Source: Armatimonadota bacterium (GTDB taxonomy: Bacteria > Armatimonadota > UBA5829 > JAUSEB01). From it: a stretch of DNA of 46,731 nucleotides. This document shows, piece by piece, positions 8,829-17,453 of this stretch. The translations under genes were made by a program, and so were the position numbers. The notes beneath the pieces were generated by a model, which saw only the letters and a program-made list of their open reading frames with translations, had not been told where the DNA came from and made no database searches. The DNA lies in contig JAUSGG010000153.1 in assembly GCA_030649165.1 (NCBI GenBank), forward strand, positions 1-46,731, written 5' to 3'. Position 1 is the first letter of the stretch. The number at the start of each line of letters is the position of its first letter.

Positions 8829-9269
8829 ATGCATCCCTCACTTCTCGATGTAAAGACAATCAGGGCGGAACTGGGACTCAGCCAGTCGGCGCTCGCGGCG
8901 CTTGCCGGCGTAAGCATGAGGGCCATCCAAAGCTACGAGCAGGGCTGGAGGCAGCCTTCGGAGATGGTGGAACGGCAACTGCTGCTTCTTCTGGTCGCGC
9001 ATCGCAACGGCGACCAACTGGCGCGGGCCCGCTGCTGGGAGGCCAAGGAGTGCCCGCCTGGGGTCCGAGACCACTGCATCGCCTACCTCACACGTCAAGG
9101 CCATCTCTGCTGGTTCCTCACCGGGACCATGTGCCAGGTGGGGAAACTCCAGCGCTGGGACCAGAAGCTCCAGATGTGTCTTGCATGTAGCTTCATGCAG
9201 AGCATGCTTGAGCCGCCGGACGGAGTAGTAGGGATGGATAGCGCGAACCTCCGCATCGGGACCGGGTAG
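8829..9269 (+). CDS. XRE-type HTH regulator fused to a two-CW domain
   Basis: 146 residues. Residues ~8-45 are a helix-turn-helix of the MqsA/HigA/XRE kind (IRAELGLSQSALAALAGVS then RAIQSYEQGWRQPS), starting almost at the N terminus. The second half has the spacing of the two-CW domain: CWEAKECPPGVRDHC, CWFLTGTMC and a closing C-x2-C (CLAC), plausibly a metal or Fe-S binding unit. The gene has its own promoter with a palindrome between the boxes, so autoregulation is likely. A decayed paralogue with the same operator lies upstream of the giant secreted protein gene, so that gene is the obvious candidate target. The sensing role of the CW part is inference. Confidence 0.82.
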   Translation: MHPSLLDVKTIRAELGLSQSALAALAGVSMRAIQSYEQGWRQPSEMVERQLLLLLVAHRNGDQLARARCWEAKECPPGVRDHCIAYLTRQGHLCWFLTGTMCQVGKLQRWDQKLQMCLACSFMQSMLEPPDGVVGMDSANLRIGTG

Positions 9270-9375
9270 GCGCTCCCTCGGGCGGCAGCGCCGAGGTCGT
9301 CTCCAAGCGCCGTGTAGGGGGCTCAGCCAAACGTGACCTGTTCGGGGGACGTCCGGGTATAGGCCACGAACGCAG

Positions 9376-9423
9376 AAAGCGGAAAACCACCACAGAGATG
9401 GTTTTCCGCTTTACACTTGGTAG
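9376..9423. repeat. Dispersed hairpin carrying a tRNA 3'-end scrap (copy 1)
   Basis: AAAGCGGAAAACCA (9376-9389) pairs with TGGTTTTCCGCTTT (9399-9412), followed by ACACTTGGTAG. Near-identical copies lie at 24170 and 26691. At 26691 the tail is the 3' end (CCA plus discriminator) of a tRNA-Glu on the minus strand; here no tRNA follows, so this is a detached copy. Confidence 0.8.
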
Positions 9424-9574
9424 GGCAAGGAATCGCCGGCAAGACCGAGCTGCTTTCCCCAGTGCGGAAGCTCATGCCCCGCTGATGGGCTCGACACGGA
9501 GGTAGATGACGGCGCGCGGACGAAGAGATTCATCATAGGTGAGATAAAGGCTGCTGGGGTATCTGGAGGCAAAA

Positions 9575-11182
9575 ATGGTAACTGTTCCGGCATGGTTGAA
9601 CTGCGCTGTTGTGATAGCCGGGTGCGCGGCGATTGTCTTCTCGGTGAGCCCGGCCGCCCTGGCAGGCGACAAGGAGAAGCTGCGCCGGAACGTGAGGACT
9701 GAGGACCCGAAGCTGAACCTGCTGGTGGAGAAGCTGTACAACGACTGCGTGTTCAGCAAGCTGTTCGACCCAAAGCCGCCTGCCCTGCCGAACAAGTGGT
9801 TCTCCCCCGGCGGAGGGTACGTCGGACAGTGGATTTGGGACACCATGTTCGTTCTGAATGCTTATGCGCCGGCCGGGGACGACGAGGTCATCCGCGGGGT
9901 GTTCGACAACTACTGGCACACCATCGACAATAACCCCAATGCGCCCAAGGGCTCGCCTTCGTATGGAATGGTTCCGAACTTCCTCAGGCCGTGGCCGCCG
10001 CTTGGCTATTCGCAGATTCCCATCCTCGCCTGGGGCTGTGAGATGGTATACCGTCAGACCAACGACCGGAAGCTCATCGAACGCTGCCTGCCTTACCTGG
10101 TCATCTTCGATGAATGGTACTCGACGGAACGGGACGTGGACGGCGATGGGTTGATCGAGTACGGCGCCTACTTCGCGATTGGGGGCTCGGACATAGTGCA
10201 GACTGCCAGGTATGAAACATTCGACTTCGAGCCGACTCTGGACGGCATGAAGATGACGAAACACCCGAAGCGGGATTCGGGCGGCGAGTGGTATGGGAAC
10301 ATCGACGGCGTCGACCAGACCTGCTTCCTCCTGATGAGCGAGAGGGCGATTGTCAGAATGGCGAGGGAATTGGGAAAGACAAAGCTTGCCGGGCGATACG
10401 AGAAGATCATCACGCGGCGAGTGAAGGCTATCCGGGACAAGATGTGGGACCCCAAAACGAAGTTCTTCTACAGCCTGGACCGGGACACCGACGTACAGAT
10501 CCCGGTGAAGACCATCCAGGGGTTCCTGACGCTCACCTGTGGCGCGGCGACCAAAGAGCAGGCATCCGCGCTCGTGGAACAACTGCGGGACCCAAAGCAG
10601 TGGTGGTGCGCCTACCCCGTGCCGACCGTAGCAATTGACGCCCCGAAGTTCAGCGCCCAGGGGTTCTGGCGAGGGGATATGTGGCCGCCAACGACCTACC
10701 TGGTGCTGCTCGGGCTCAACCGATACGGTTACAACGATGAGGCGCAAGAACTGACCGGCCGCATGCGCAAGCTGATCGGCGAGAAAGGAATCAACGAGCG
10801 CTACGACGCCACGACCGGCCAACCACTCGGTGTGGAAGGGCTGGGCATGTCCTGCTCCGCTTGGCTGATGATGGTGAACAGTCTCTACGGGGTCCAGGAG
10901 GACTTCCGGACCATCCGAGCGCCAACAAACCCCTCAGGCCGCCGTCTCACCCTGGGCAAACTGGAGGTAGAGTACCCGTCCAACGACTCCGTAGAACTAC
11001 GAACCGGCTTCAAGCGGCAGTTCAGGGTAGAGTTCCCGGCGGCAAAAAGCAAGCTGAAGCCCACAATAACCCGCAACGGCCAGCCATTGGCCAGGGACCA
11101 GGTGACAGTCTCCGGGAGAGCCGTCGTGTTTACGGCCGAGCCGGGCAGGATCTATCGGGTGAGAAGGGGCGTGGGGCGATAG
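9575..11182 (+). CDS. Exported GH63/trehalase-like glycoside hydrolase
   Basis: 535 residues with a signal peptide (about 1-30, ending AALAG). The ATG at 9575 follows GGAGG at 9565. The catalytic part is an (alpha/alpha)6-barrel glycosidase of the GH63/MGH1 type: PGGGYVGQWIWDTMF (D89 is the likely general acid), RDVDGDGLIEYG, GNIDGVDQTCFL, GFWRGDMWPPTTYLVL near residue 364, and NERYDATTGQPLG, where E408 is the likely catalytic base. A short beta-rich C-terminal domain (~450-535) follows. GH37 trehalases share the fold, but the WRGDMWP and NERYDATTG blocks fit GH63-type glucosidases or mannosylglycerate hydrolases better. Substrate is unknown; the protein should act in the periplasm or outside the cell. 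Confidence 0.83.
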   Translation: MVTVPAWLNCAVVIAGCAAIVFSVSPAALAGDKEKLRRNVRTEDPKLNLLVEKLYNDCVFSKLFDPKPPALPNKWFSPGGGYVGQWIWDTMFVLNAYAPAGDDEVIRGVFDNYWHTIDNNPNAPKGSPSYGMVPNFLRPWPPLGYSQIPILAWGCEMVYRQTNDRKLIERCLPYLVIFDEWYSTERDVDGDGLIEYGAYFAIGGSDIVQTARYETFDFEPTLDGMKMTKHPKRDSGGEWYGNIDGVDQTCFLLMSERAIVRMARELGKTKLAGRYEKIITRRVKAIRDKMWDPKTKFFYSLDRDTDVQIPVKTIQGFLTLTCGAATKEQASALVEQLRDPKQWWCAYPVPTVAIDAPKFSAQGFWRGDMWPPTTYLVLLGLNRYGYNDEAQELTGRMRKLIGEKGINERYDATTGQPLGVEGLGMSCSAWLMMVNSLYGVQEDFRTIRAPTNPSGRRLTLGKLEVEYPSNDSVELRTGFKRQFRVEFPAAKSKLKPTITRNGQPLARDQVTVSGRAVVFTAEPGRIYRVRRGVGR

Positions 11183-11205
11183 AATCCGAGCTAGAGCCTG
11201 CGTGA

Positions 11206-11231
11206 CCTGCAGCCACGGCTTCGGCTGCAGG
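11206..11231 (+). terminator. Hairpin after the GH63-like gene
   Basis: CCTGCAGCC (11206-11214) pairs with GGCTGCAGG (11223-11231), 24 bp after the stop codon. No T tract follows, so termination strength is uncertain. Confidence 0.45.
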
Positions 11232-11260
11232 CAACCGAAGCAGCGAAACTGAAGGAGCGT

Positions 11261-11305
11261 GAAGTTTGTTCGGAGGTGAAAACGGGCTGTTTCCGAACAA
11301 ACTTC
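11261..11305. repeat. 13-bp inverted repeat
   Basis: GAAGTTTGTTCGG (11261-11273) and CCGAACAAACTTC (11293-11305) are perfectly complementary across 19 bases. No gene is attached. The rest of 11306-11770 holds no gene I can support. Confidence 0.6.
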
Positions 11306-11772
11306 CTCGTGGGCTGAGCGTGGCGAAGTTCGTTTGGTCGATTTAAGTCCCTTATGCATTTCCCTCTTGCGTTGGCTCTCAATCCTCGACTTTGAACTGT
11401 ATTAGCTTGTCAATGTGCGGTGGAAGCTACCAGCTATCAGGTATCAGCCGTCAGCCGCTCCGGACTCAGTCCTTAGTCCTGAGCGCCACGAGCCAAGCGC
11501 CAAGCCGGCATGGGTATAGACGCTGGCTGGCGAACATTTGTTCCCTTATTGTAGCTTAAGTTTTCTGGGTGGTTTGGTGACGAGGGGGTGGTGGTGGGGA
11601 GGACGGGACCTGGCATCCGCAGGTCAAGATCGATCGATGGCAGAGAACTCGCACACTCGCACACGCTGCAATGCATCGTGATTCCTTTCCGGGGGATTGG
11701 TCGAAGGCGCGGTAGGGGAGAGGGAGGGAGGTGTCTGTGTGCGGGAGAGTACGTCAACGTGTGGGAGATGAA

Positions 11773-11910
11773 AACCGGGCTCTGTCCCCAATACCGTTTA
11801 CTTAAGCACAACACCGGAGCGGACAAGCGTGGTATCACGCTCAGTCCAAAGCTTCAGCGAACGCCGAAAACACCTAAGTCAACAGTATTGGCTCTGTCCC
11901 CGGTTTCCCC
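11773..11910. mobile_element. Small palindromic (MITE/REP-like) element
   Basis: Nested inverted repeats. The outer pair is AAACCGGG at 11773 and CCCCGGTTT at ~11898; the inner pair is CCAATACCGTTTACTTAAG (11788-11806) and CCTAAGTCAACAGTATTGG (11873-11891), 16 of 19 pairing. Both ends carry GGCTCTGTCCCC. A shorter relative with the same outer ends lies at 23751-23790. The right end directly abuts the broken 5' end of the ankyrin pseudogene. Confidence 0.6.
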
Positions 11911-12458
11911 GACAAGGCAACGCCACTTCACCTGGCGGCACTGAAGGATAACCTTGACGTCGCTCGGACTCTTGTCGAGAACGGGGCGGGCATCGAGGCG
12001 AAGGCTTACGTTGACGCGAAAGGGAACGCTCATGAAACGCCGTTGTACTGGGCTGCCCGTGGTGGCAGCCGCGGCGTGGCCGGGTTGCTCATCGCAAGAG
12101 GCGCGAAGATCGACGCACGGGATGAACTGGGCTGTACCGCGCTGCACAGGGCTGCTCTAGAGGGCTGCGCCGAAGTCGCCAAGTTGCTCATCGCAAAGGG
12201 TGCCGATGTCAACGCCAAGGCTGCCAATGGCCGGACTCCACTGCATGAAGCCGCAGAGCAAGGCTATCCTCAACTGGTGGAGTTACTGATAGCAAACGGG
12301 GCCAGAGTCAATGTCCGCGACTGCAACGGTGCTACCCCATTGCGGCTTGCGTCACGGATGTGTTAGGATATGGCGTTACCATTATGGTAACGAGAAATGG
12401 CGTAGACTACAAGGCAAAGGTTGCCAGCATACTCCGCAAGCACGGCGCCGTAAGGTAG
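11911..12458 (+). pseudogene. Ankyrin-repeat gene, 5'-truncated and frameshifted
   Basis: From 11911 the frame reads typical ankyrin repeats (TPLHLAALKDNLDVARTLVE, TPLYWAARGG, TALHRAALEGCAEVAKLL, TPLHEAAEQGYPQLVELL). There is no start codon between the in-frame stop at 11875 and the first repeat; the palindromic element at 11773-11910 occupies that place. The frame stops at 12364, but from about 12360 a neighbouring frame continues with VTRNGVDYKAK and VASILRKHGAVR, a normal ankyrin C terminus, ending at the stop 12456. So the gene has lost its 5' end and carries a frameshift near 12360. A sequencing error could explain the frameshift but not the missing start. Confidence 0.75.
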
Positions 12459-12469
12459 ACACGGTCGGG

Positions 12470-12498
12470 TTGGCTGACTGGCACAAAGGTTGTAGAAT
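12470..12498 (+). promoter_or_regulatory. Sigma70 promoter of the HEAT-repeat gene
   Basis: TTGGCT (12470-12475), 17-bp spacer, TAGAAT (12493-12498), about 50 bp before the ATG at 12551. Confidence 0.6.
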
Positions 12499-12550
12499 CT
12501 TTGCGTCTGAGAGGGAACCGATTGGAACAGACACACACGGGGAGGGATCG

Positions 12551-15500
12551 ATGAGAAACAGGGCTTTACCCGCAATTGTTATGTGCGGACTTCTCCTGCT
12601 GTGCGGAGGCCTTGCCTTCTGCACGGAGTCGCCAACCGCTGTGGCTGGCAATGGTAACGGGGATAACTCCAAGGTAACCAATGGCGTTTATGAACTGGTC
12701 ATGAGAGCAGGAGTGATCGGCAAGAACATAAACCTTACTCCTGTAGCTCTATTCTCGACGAAACGTCCCCCGCTTTCGGAATCCGAAAAGGCCGTAATGG
12801 ATCGTGCCATCTCGCGACTTCTGGAGGCCTGCAAAGACAGTCCAGAGGCAGTTGAGGCGGCGCTGGAGGCTTCTCCGTCCCTGGCTCTGAAGCAATTCGG
12901 AGACGTGTTCGACAAAGCGAAACAGCAAAGCAAGGTGAGGATTGCCGTGCTGGCTGCTCGACGCGGAGAGCCCATCGCTGCGGAGCTTGTGATCCGCGCC
13001 TTGCTTGATCCAAATGATGCAGTCAATGGAGCCGCAAGAACAGCGCTCGAAGCGGCCGGCAAACCTGTCCCGGCGGCTGCGGCGCTTGCAGCAGCGAAAA
13101 ACGGGAAGTCGGACCGTAAGATACTTGCGCTATCGTATGTGGCGGAGAAGGCGGATGCGGCAACAATCTCGCTGCTGCGAGATTACCTGCAAGACAGGGA
13201 TGAAGCCGTTCGCGCAAAAGCGCTAGGGGCGATTATCCTGGCCAGAGGGGTCGCTGCTGAACAGGGTGTCCGATCTGCGGTGAGCGACGGTTCGCCCAAA
13301 GTGCGTCAACAGGCGCTGCGCCAGTTGGATGGCATGAAAAAGCTTTCGACAGATGACCTTCTGCTGGCTTTGAAAGGCGCAGACGAGCAGGTGACACGGA
13401 CTGTTTTGGAGTTGACGCCACGGACAGACAATGCCGTTATCCGCACCCTGGCCCTGGACGCGATCCGAGCAAAATCCGCCGAGACACGGTCCGCCGGAGT
13501 CACCGCTCTTGGACGAATGGGGAACACCTCGGACATAGAAGTCATCACAGGCATGCTCAATGATGACAAATCGGTTGAGGTGCGCGCCGCCGCGGCGAGA
13601 GCATTGGGAACGCACCCCGGACTGTCGTCATTCGCGGAACTCTTAGCCAAAGCGAACAATGACAAGGAGAGCGAGGCGTCTGTGAGACGCGCGGCCGGTG
13701 AAGGGCTGGCAGCCGCAGGCGATGAAGGGGTCAGGGCCGCACTACAAGGGCTAGCGCCCGCCAATACCGCCGCATGGGGCGGGTTGGTGGAGGCTCTCTC
13801 TGCGAAAGGCACGCCGGATGGGGATCTTCTGGTCGAGGTAGTGAAGATGGTCGGCGCAGAATCTACGATGTGGGAGAAGCTGGCCGACGCTGGCGCTTCG
13901 CTGACTCCCGCCGATCGGAGATCTCTGCTGGCAGTGGTTCTCGAACGCGGGAGCGGAGAGGGACAGGCAAAGGCCATCGATTCGCTTGCTAAAGACGCGA
14001 CCCCGGAGTCCAGACGTGTCCTACTGGACGCATGCGCTTACCCCAACGTTCTTCCCAAAAAGAAAGTGGGCACTGACCAATCCGGCCCACAACTCGCGCA
14101 GCCTGGCGACGCTCCGGGAACACTGACTATACAGATCCCGACCGGAGGAGCGCCGACAGTAATGAAGCTGAACCTGTCCGTGAATGGCAAGACGTATAGC
14201 ATTCTGCTCACTGACAAGCTTGCGGGGGTGTGGGAGTTGCTGTTGACCGCACTTGCCGGCGGCGGAGAAGCCGATTCCGATACTGCAAAGGCGTCTCTCG
14301 TCAGGACAGCGACGGATTGCCTGGCGAACCCGACCCCGGAGATTCGCGGTGGAGCGGTGAGGCTGCTCGCACGGCTTGCTTCCCCGACGAGTCTCGATGC
14401 GATTGTGACAGCATCAAACGATACGGAACGCTCCGTGCGTCTTGCGAGTGCCGAGGCCTTGCGGTCGCTGCCGACGACTGATGCCGTGAAGATACTGGAT
14501 CGAATGAGTGCCTCCTCGGATTCCAGTGTGCGTGAGGCAGTTGCGCAGACCGCGTCGGCGATTGGCGGTCAGGATGCTCTTCCCGTTCTAGATAAGCTTG
14601 CGGCCGCCGGATCGGACGCGCGCCTCGTGGCCAATGGAGGCCTGGTGCGGTACCCGGAAAGACGAGCGGAAGCAGTCAGAGTAATGGCTGAGTACCCCTC
14701 GCACGAAGACGGCAATAAGTGCGTGGACATGCTGTCAACACTCCCGCCCGCTGATGCGGCGGGCATGCTGGGAGACTTGGCTGCGAAAGCGGTCAGCGAT
14801 GACCTGGCGTCCAAAGCGATCACCAAGCTGTGGGAGCTTGCGGTTGCCGGTTCCATCGACACTCCTGCCCTCGAAACCGCCTTGGGCGGCGTCCTCCGTG
14901 ATGGCAATGGAACTCGCAAGACGCTGACGGGTTGGGCGCTTTCGGCCAACGGCAGCACGCTGGGTCTGGAGCAGCTGGTCGTTCCGCGCAGTACCGACAT
15001 CGGGCTGTCAAACTGTGCACTGAGCTCGTCCCTTGCATTAGCTGTGCAAGACGGAAAGGGAATCCTTCCCTCCAGCGTCCAGATCAGAGCGGCAGTGGGA
15101 TTCCGGACCGGATCTTCCACGAGCTTTGGCTACCTCACCACATACCGCACCACACATTACACGTCTGGCGTGATTCCGGCTCCCCGCAAAGCCGAGAGGT
15201 TCGCCGACGGCGACCGCTGGCCCCTCGACCGCAGCGTCGATCTGGGTCAGGCGGTTCCCGAATCATCACTGCTGGCGATAGCCCGCTTCGATGACCCCAG
15301 AGTGGAAACCATTATCCGAGACTACATCAGTGGGCGCAACCGAAACCGTCGGCTCATAGCTTTGTGGGCAATGGCGATCAGGGATGATAGGCAGGGCCTC
15401 GAGAATCTGCTCAATAGTCGAGATAGTGAAGTCGCAAAGGCCGCCATCAACGCGCTGCGGTTGCTGGGCCATCGAGCGTCCGTTATCGCATTGGGACCGA

Positions 15501-15592
15501 AAGTAGAGGGATCGACCGAAGCGGCCCTTGCTGTGGTTGAGGTAGGGCTTGGCTTGGGTCGCCCTTCAGGAGAAGGACAGGCGGGCAAGTAG
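12551..15592 (+). CDS. Large exported HEAT-repeat protein (1013 aa)
   Basis: The start is ATG 12551, behind GGGGAGGGATCG and starting a clear signal peptide (MRNRALPAIVMCGLLLLCGG, cleavage near FCTES). The open frame extends further upstream, but that part overlaps the ankyrin remnant and lacks a ribosome site. Almost the whole mature protein consists of HEAT/PBS-lyase-type repeats (for example DAVNGAARTALEAAGKP, EVRAAAARALGTHPG, SVRLASAEALRSLP), broken near residues 520-570 by a short beta-rich segment (GTLTIQIPTGGAPTVMKLN, VNGKTYSILL). Such proteins are protein-binding scaffolds. No catalytic motif is visible. It shares the repeat type with the minus-strand protein at 18869-20191, so the region may encode partner envelope scaffolds. 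Confidence 0.85.
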   Translation: MRNRALPAIVMCGLLLLCGGLAFCTESPTAVAGNGNGDNSKVTNGVYELVMRAGVIGKNINLTPVALFSTKRPPLSESEKAVMDRAISRLLEACKDSPEAVEAALEASPSLALKQFGDVFDKAKQQSKVRIAVLAARRGEPIAAELVIRALLDPNDAVNGAARTALEAAGKPVPAAAALAAAKNGKSDRKILALSYVAEKADAATISLLRDYLQDRDEAVRAKALGAIILARGVAAEQGVRSAVSDGSPKVRQQALRQLDGMKKLSTDDLLLALKGADEQVTRTVLELTPRTDNAVIRTLALDAIRAKSAETRSAGVTALGRMGNTSDIEVITGMLNDDKSVEVRAAAARALGTHPGLSSFAELLAKANNDKESEASVRRAAGEGLAAAGDEGVRAALQGLAPANTAAWGGLVEALSAKGTPDGDLLVEVVKMVGAESTMWEKLADAGASLTPADRRSLLAVVLERGSGEGQAKAIDSLAKDATPESRRVLLDACAYPNVLPKKKVGTDQSGPQLAQPGDAPGTLTIQIPTGGAPTVMKLNLSVNGKTYSILLTDKLAGVWELLLTALAGGGEADSDTAKASLVRTATDCLANPTPEIRGGAVRLLARLASPTSLDAIVTASNDTERSVRLASAEALRSLPTTDAVKILDRMSASSDSSVREAVAQTASAIGGQDALPVLDKLAAAGSDARLVANGGLVRYPERRAEAVRVMAEYPSHEDGNKCVDMLSTLPPADAAGMLGDLAAKAVSDDLASKAITKLWELAVAGSIDTPALETALGGVLRDGNGTRKTLTGWALSANGSTLGLEQLVVPRSTDIGLSNCALSSSLALAVQDGKGILPSSVQIRAAVGFRTGSSTSFGYLTTYRTTHYTSGVIPAPRKAERFADGDRWPLDRSVDLGQAVPESSLLAIARFDDPRVETIIRDYISGRNRNRRLIALWAMAIRDDRQGLENLLNSRDSEVAKAAINALRLLGHRASVIALGPKVEGSTEAALAVVEVGLGLGRPSGEGQAGK

Positions 15593-15688
15593 ACGGCGGA
15601 GCGGCGACAATCTGAAGCCGACAAACCACGGTATAGCCATATTCGTTCTCGGCGTGTAGGATCGAAGCGATGTAATAGGAGGGGACTC

Positions 15689-16585
15689 ATGAGGAGAACA
15701 GTTTGGTTGTTAGCTGCAGCAATTCTGATAGCAGGGCTGCTGCCGGGTTACGCAGCGGATGGGGTGAAGAAAGACATTCCGACATACGATGGGAGAGCAG
15801 GATCGAAAAAGGGTGACCTCTGCGCCAATCCCAAAGATGGCGCTGAGATGGTATGGATCCCGGCGGGACAATTCACAATGGGTAGCCGCAGTGAGCAGGT
15901 CGCCGCGTTTCTGAAGGAGCATCCGGAGTGGAAGGCCGAGTGGTTCGCTGGCGAGAAGCCCCAGAGGAAGGTCTACCTGGATGGCTGCTGGATATACAAG
16001 CATGAGGTGACGGTGGCGCAGTATCGAAGGTTCTGCGAAGAAACTGGCAGGCAGATGCCTCCGGAGCAGACCTGGGGTTGGCGGAACGAGCATCCCGTAG
16101 TGAGCGTTGGGTGGGATGACGCTGCAGCGTATGCCAAGTGGGCTGGTGTGTCGCTGCCCACAGAAGCGCAGTGGGAGAAGGCCGCTAGGGGGACCGATGG
16201 GCGTGTCTACCCCTGGGGCAACAAGTGGGACGCGTCGAACTCTGCCAACCCATCATCCACCAGCATGTCGAGCCCTCAGCCAGTGGGCAGCTACCCAAGT
16301 GGGGTCAGTCCCTACGGTGTGATGGACATGGCGGGCAACGCCTGGGAGTGGTGTGCAGACTGGTACGATCCGGACTATTACAAGACCGCTCCCTTGCGGA
16401 ACCCACAGGGACCGTCGAAAGGGAAAGAGTCTGCTTTCTTCGGTGCCTCTCATGTCTTGCGTGGGGGATCGTTCTTTGATGTGTATTGCGTCGATGACTT
16501 TCGGTGCGCCAGTCGTGGCGGCAACGTCCAGCCACGCTCGCTCTTCGTTGCGGGCTGCGGATTTCGTTGCGCCAAGACTCCGTGA
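15689..16585 (+). CDS. Exported SUMF1/FGE-sulfatase-fold protein lacking the usual active-site cysteines
   Basis: 298 residues. ATG 15689 follows TAGGAGGGG. A signal peptide ends near LPGYAADG. The fold signature runs from MVWIPAGQFTMGSRSEQ through HEVTVAQYRRFC, HPVVSVGWDDAAAYAKWAG, LPTEAQWEKAARG, YPWGN, MDMAGNAWEWCADWY and HVLRGGSFFDVYCVDDF to the final GFRCAK. Genuine formylglycine-generating enzymes have GGS-x2-C-x4-C in the segment after RGGS; here it reads GGSFFDVYCVDDFRC, so at least the first catalytic Cys is absent. It is therefore probably a binding or structural member of the family rather than a sulfatase activator. It lies 90 bp before a lipoprotein gene with a similar leader. Confidence 0.85.
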   Translation: MRRTVWLLAAAILIAGLLPGYAADGVKKDIPTYDGRAGSKKGDLCANPKDGAEMVWIPAGQFTMGSRSEQVAAFLKEHPEWKAEWFAGEKPQRKVYLDGCWIYKHEVTVAQYRRFCEETGRQMPPEQTWGWRNEHPVVSVGWDDAAAYAKWAGVSLPTEAQWEKAARGTDGRVYPWGNKWDASNSANPSSTSMSSPQPVGSYPSGVSPYGVMDMAGNAWEWCADWYDPDYYKTAPLRNPQGPSKGKESAFFGASHVLRGGSFFDVYCVDDFRCASRGGNVQPRSLFVAGCGFRCAKTP

Positions 16586-16674
16586 TCGCGGCTTGTAATC
16601 GTCCGTTTGCCAATTGCCGTCCGCATCGAGCGGTACGGAGCGGATCGTAAACATGGGATAGGAGGGGAAGCAAG

Positions 16675-17277
16675 ATGAGAATGATCTGGTTGCTAGTTCT
16701 AGCCGTTCTGATGGCAGTGTGCATGGTTTCGGGTTGTGGCTACAAGGAGTCAACGCCAAAGACCAGGGCTGTGCCGCCCAAGGCGGCCGCCCCCTCACCC
16801 AAACCGGCGAAGGGCAAGCCAGGGCCAGTTGTTGGTATAAAGAGCGCCGACCTGTTCTCAAGTCCGGATATGGTGGATTCCAAGTCATCCGTATCGGCGG
16901 GCGCCAAGCTGCTTGTGTTCACCGTGCAGGGGGACAAGATCGAGGTGTCCACTCCGCGCGGCGAGCGTGGATGGCTTCGGAGGTGCGTGACGTGCTCTCC
17001 ATCGGAGTACAAGAGGCGCAAGACCGCTCGCCAGGTGCCTGAGTCTCTCGTCTGCATCGGGGCGGAAGGCGAGCAGCTCTTCATGTACGGCGGGGCTATG
17101 TCCATCGGCGGTAACGAGCCCGTAGCCAAGGTAGGGCAGGCGTTTTGGATGGACCCCACAGCCAAGGGCAAACGCTTTACCATAGGCTCGACGCCGAATA
17201 TCGGCAATCCGGAGGTTCTGTTGTTGCTCAGATCGGGAGGTCGCGTCGCCCGGCTGCCGATATGGAGAGGAAGTTAG
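16675..17277 (+). CDS. Lipoprotein of unknown function (200 aa)
   Basis: ATG 16675 has GGAGGGG upstream. The N terminus MRMIWLLVLAVLMAVCMVSG ends in the lipobox VSGC, so the mature protein starts at Cys21 with a lipid anchor. A Pro/Ala/Lys-rich linker (about 25-47) leads to a beta-rich domain (GIKSADLFSSP...KLLVFTVQGDKIEVSTPRG) that looks like a bacterial SH3-type fold, then a second small beta region. The ribosome site, start and signal-peptide coding bases resemble those of the gene at 15689. No family recognised. Confidence 0.75.
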   Translation: MRMIWLLVLAVLMAVCMVSGCGYKESTPKTRAVPPKAAAPSPKPAKGKPGPVVGIKSADLFSSPDMVDSKSSVSAGAKLLVFTVQGDKIEVSTPRGERGWLRRCVTCSPSEYKRRKTARQVPESLVCIGAEGEQLFMYGGAMSIGGNEPVAKVGQAFWMDPTAKGKRFTIGSTPNIGNPEVLLLLRSGGRVARLPIWRGS

Positions 17278-17453
17278 AGCGATGTTTGCGAAGCTCGTAG
17301 TCAGTGGGCGGTTGCTAGCTCGGTTGATCCCGGTATCCAGGCTAGCGCCGGTGCTTATTCTGGCGGTACTTGGTGGTGCCCCAGCGTCTTCCAGTATGGC
17401 TCTGGGCTGGTAGATCCAGCACTCTAGCATCGCTGACGCTCAGCCGGAACCTC
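17278..17453. other. Intergenic stretch without a gene
   Basis: Nothing supportable as coding; it leads into the promoter at 17454. Confidence 0.4.

Noticed and set aside
9533-10822. 429-aa minus-strand frame opposite the GH63-like gene
   Set aside because: The plus strand carries signal peptide and catalytic motifs; the opposite frame has shadow composition only.
9575-11182. Calling the GH63-like protein a trehalase
   Set aside because: It lacks the QWDxPNGWxP trehalase signature; FWRGDMWP fits GH63-type enzymes better.
12311-12550. Upstream extension of the large HEAT protein frame
   Set aside because: Overlaps the ankyrin remnant and the promoter at 12470; signal peptide and ribosome site fix ATG 12551.
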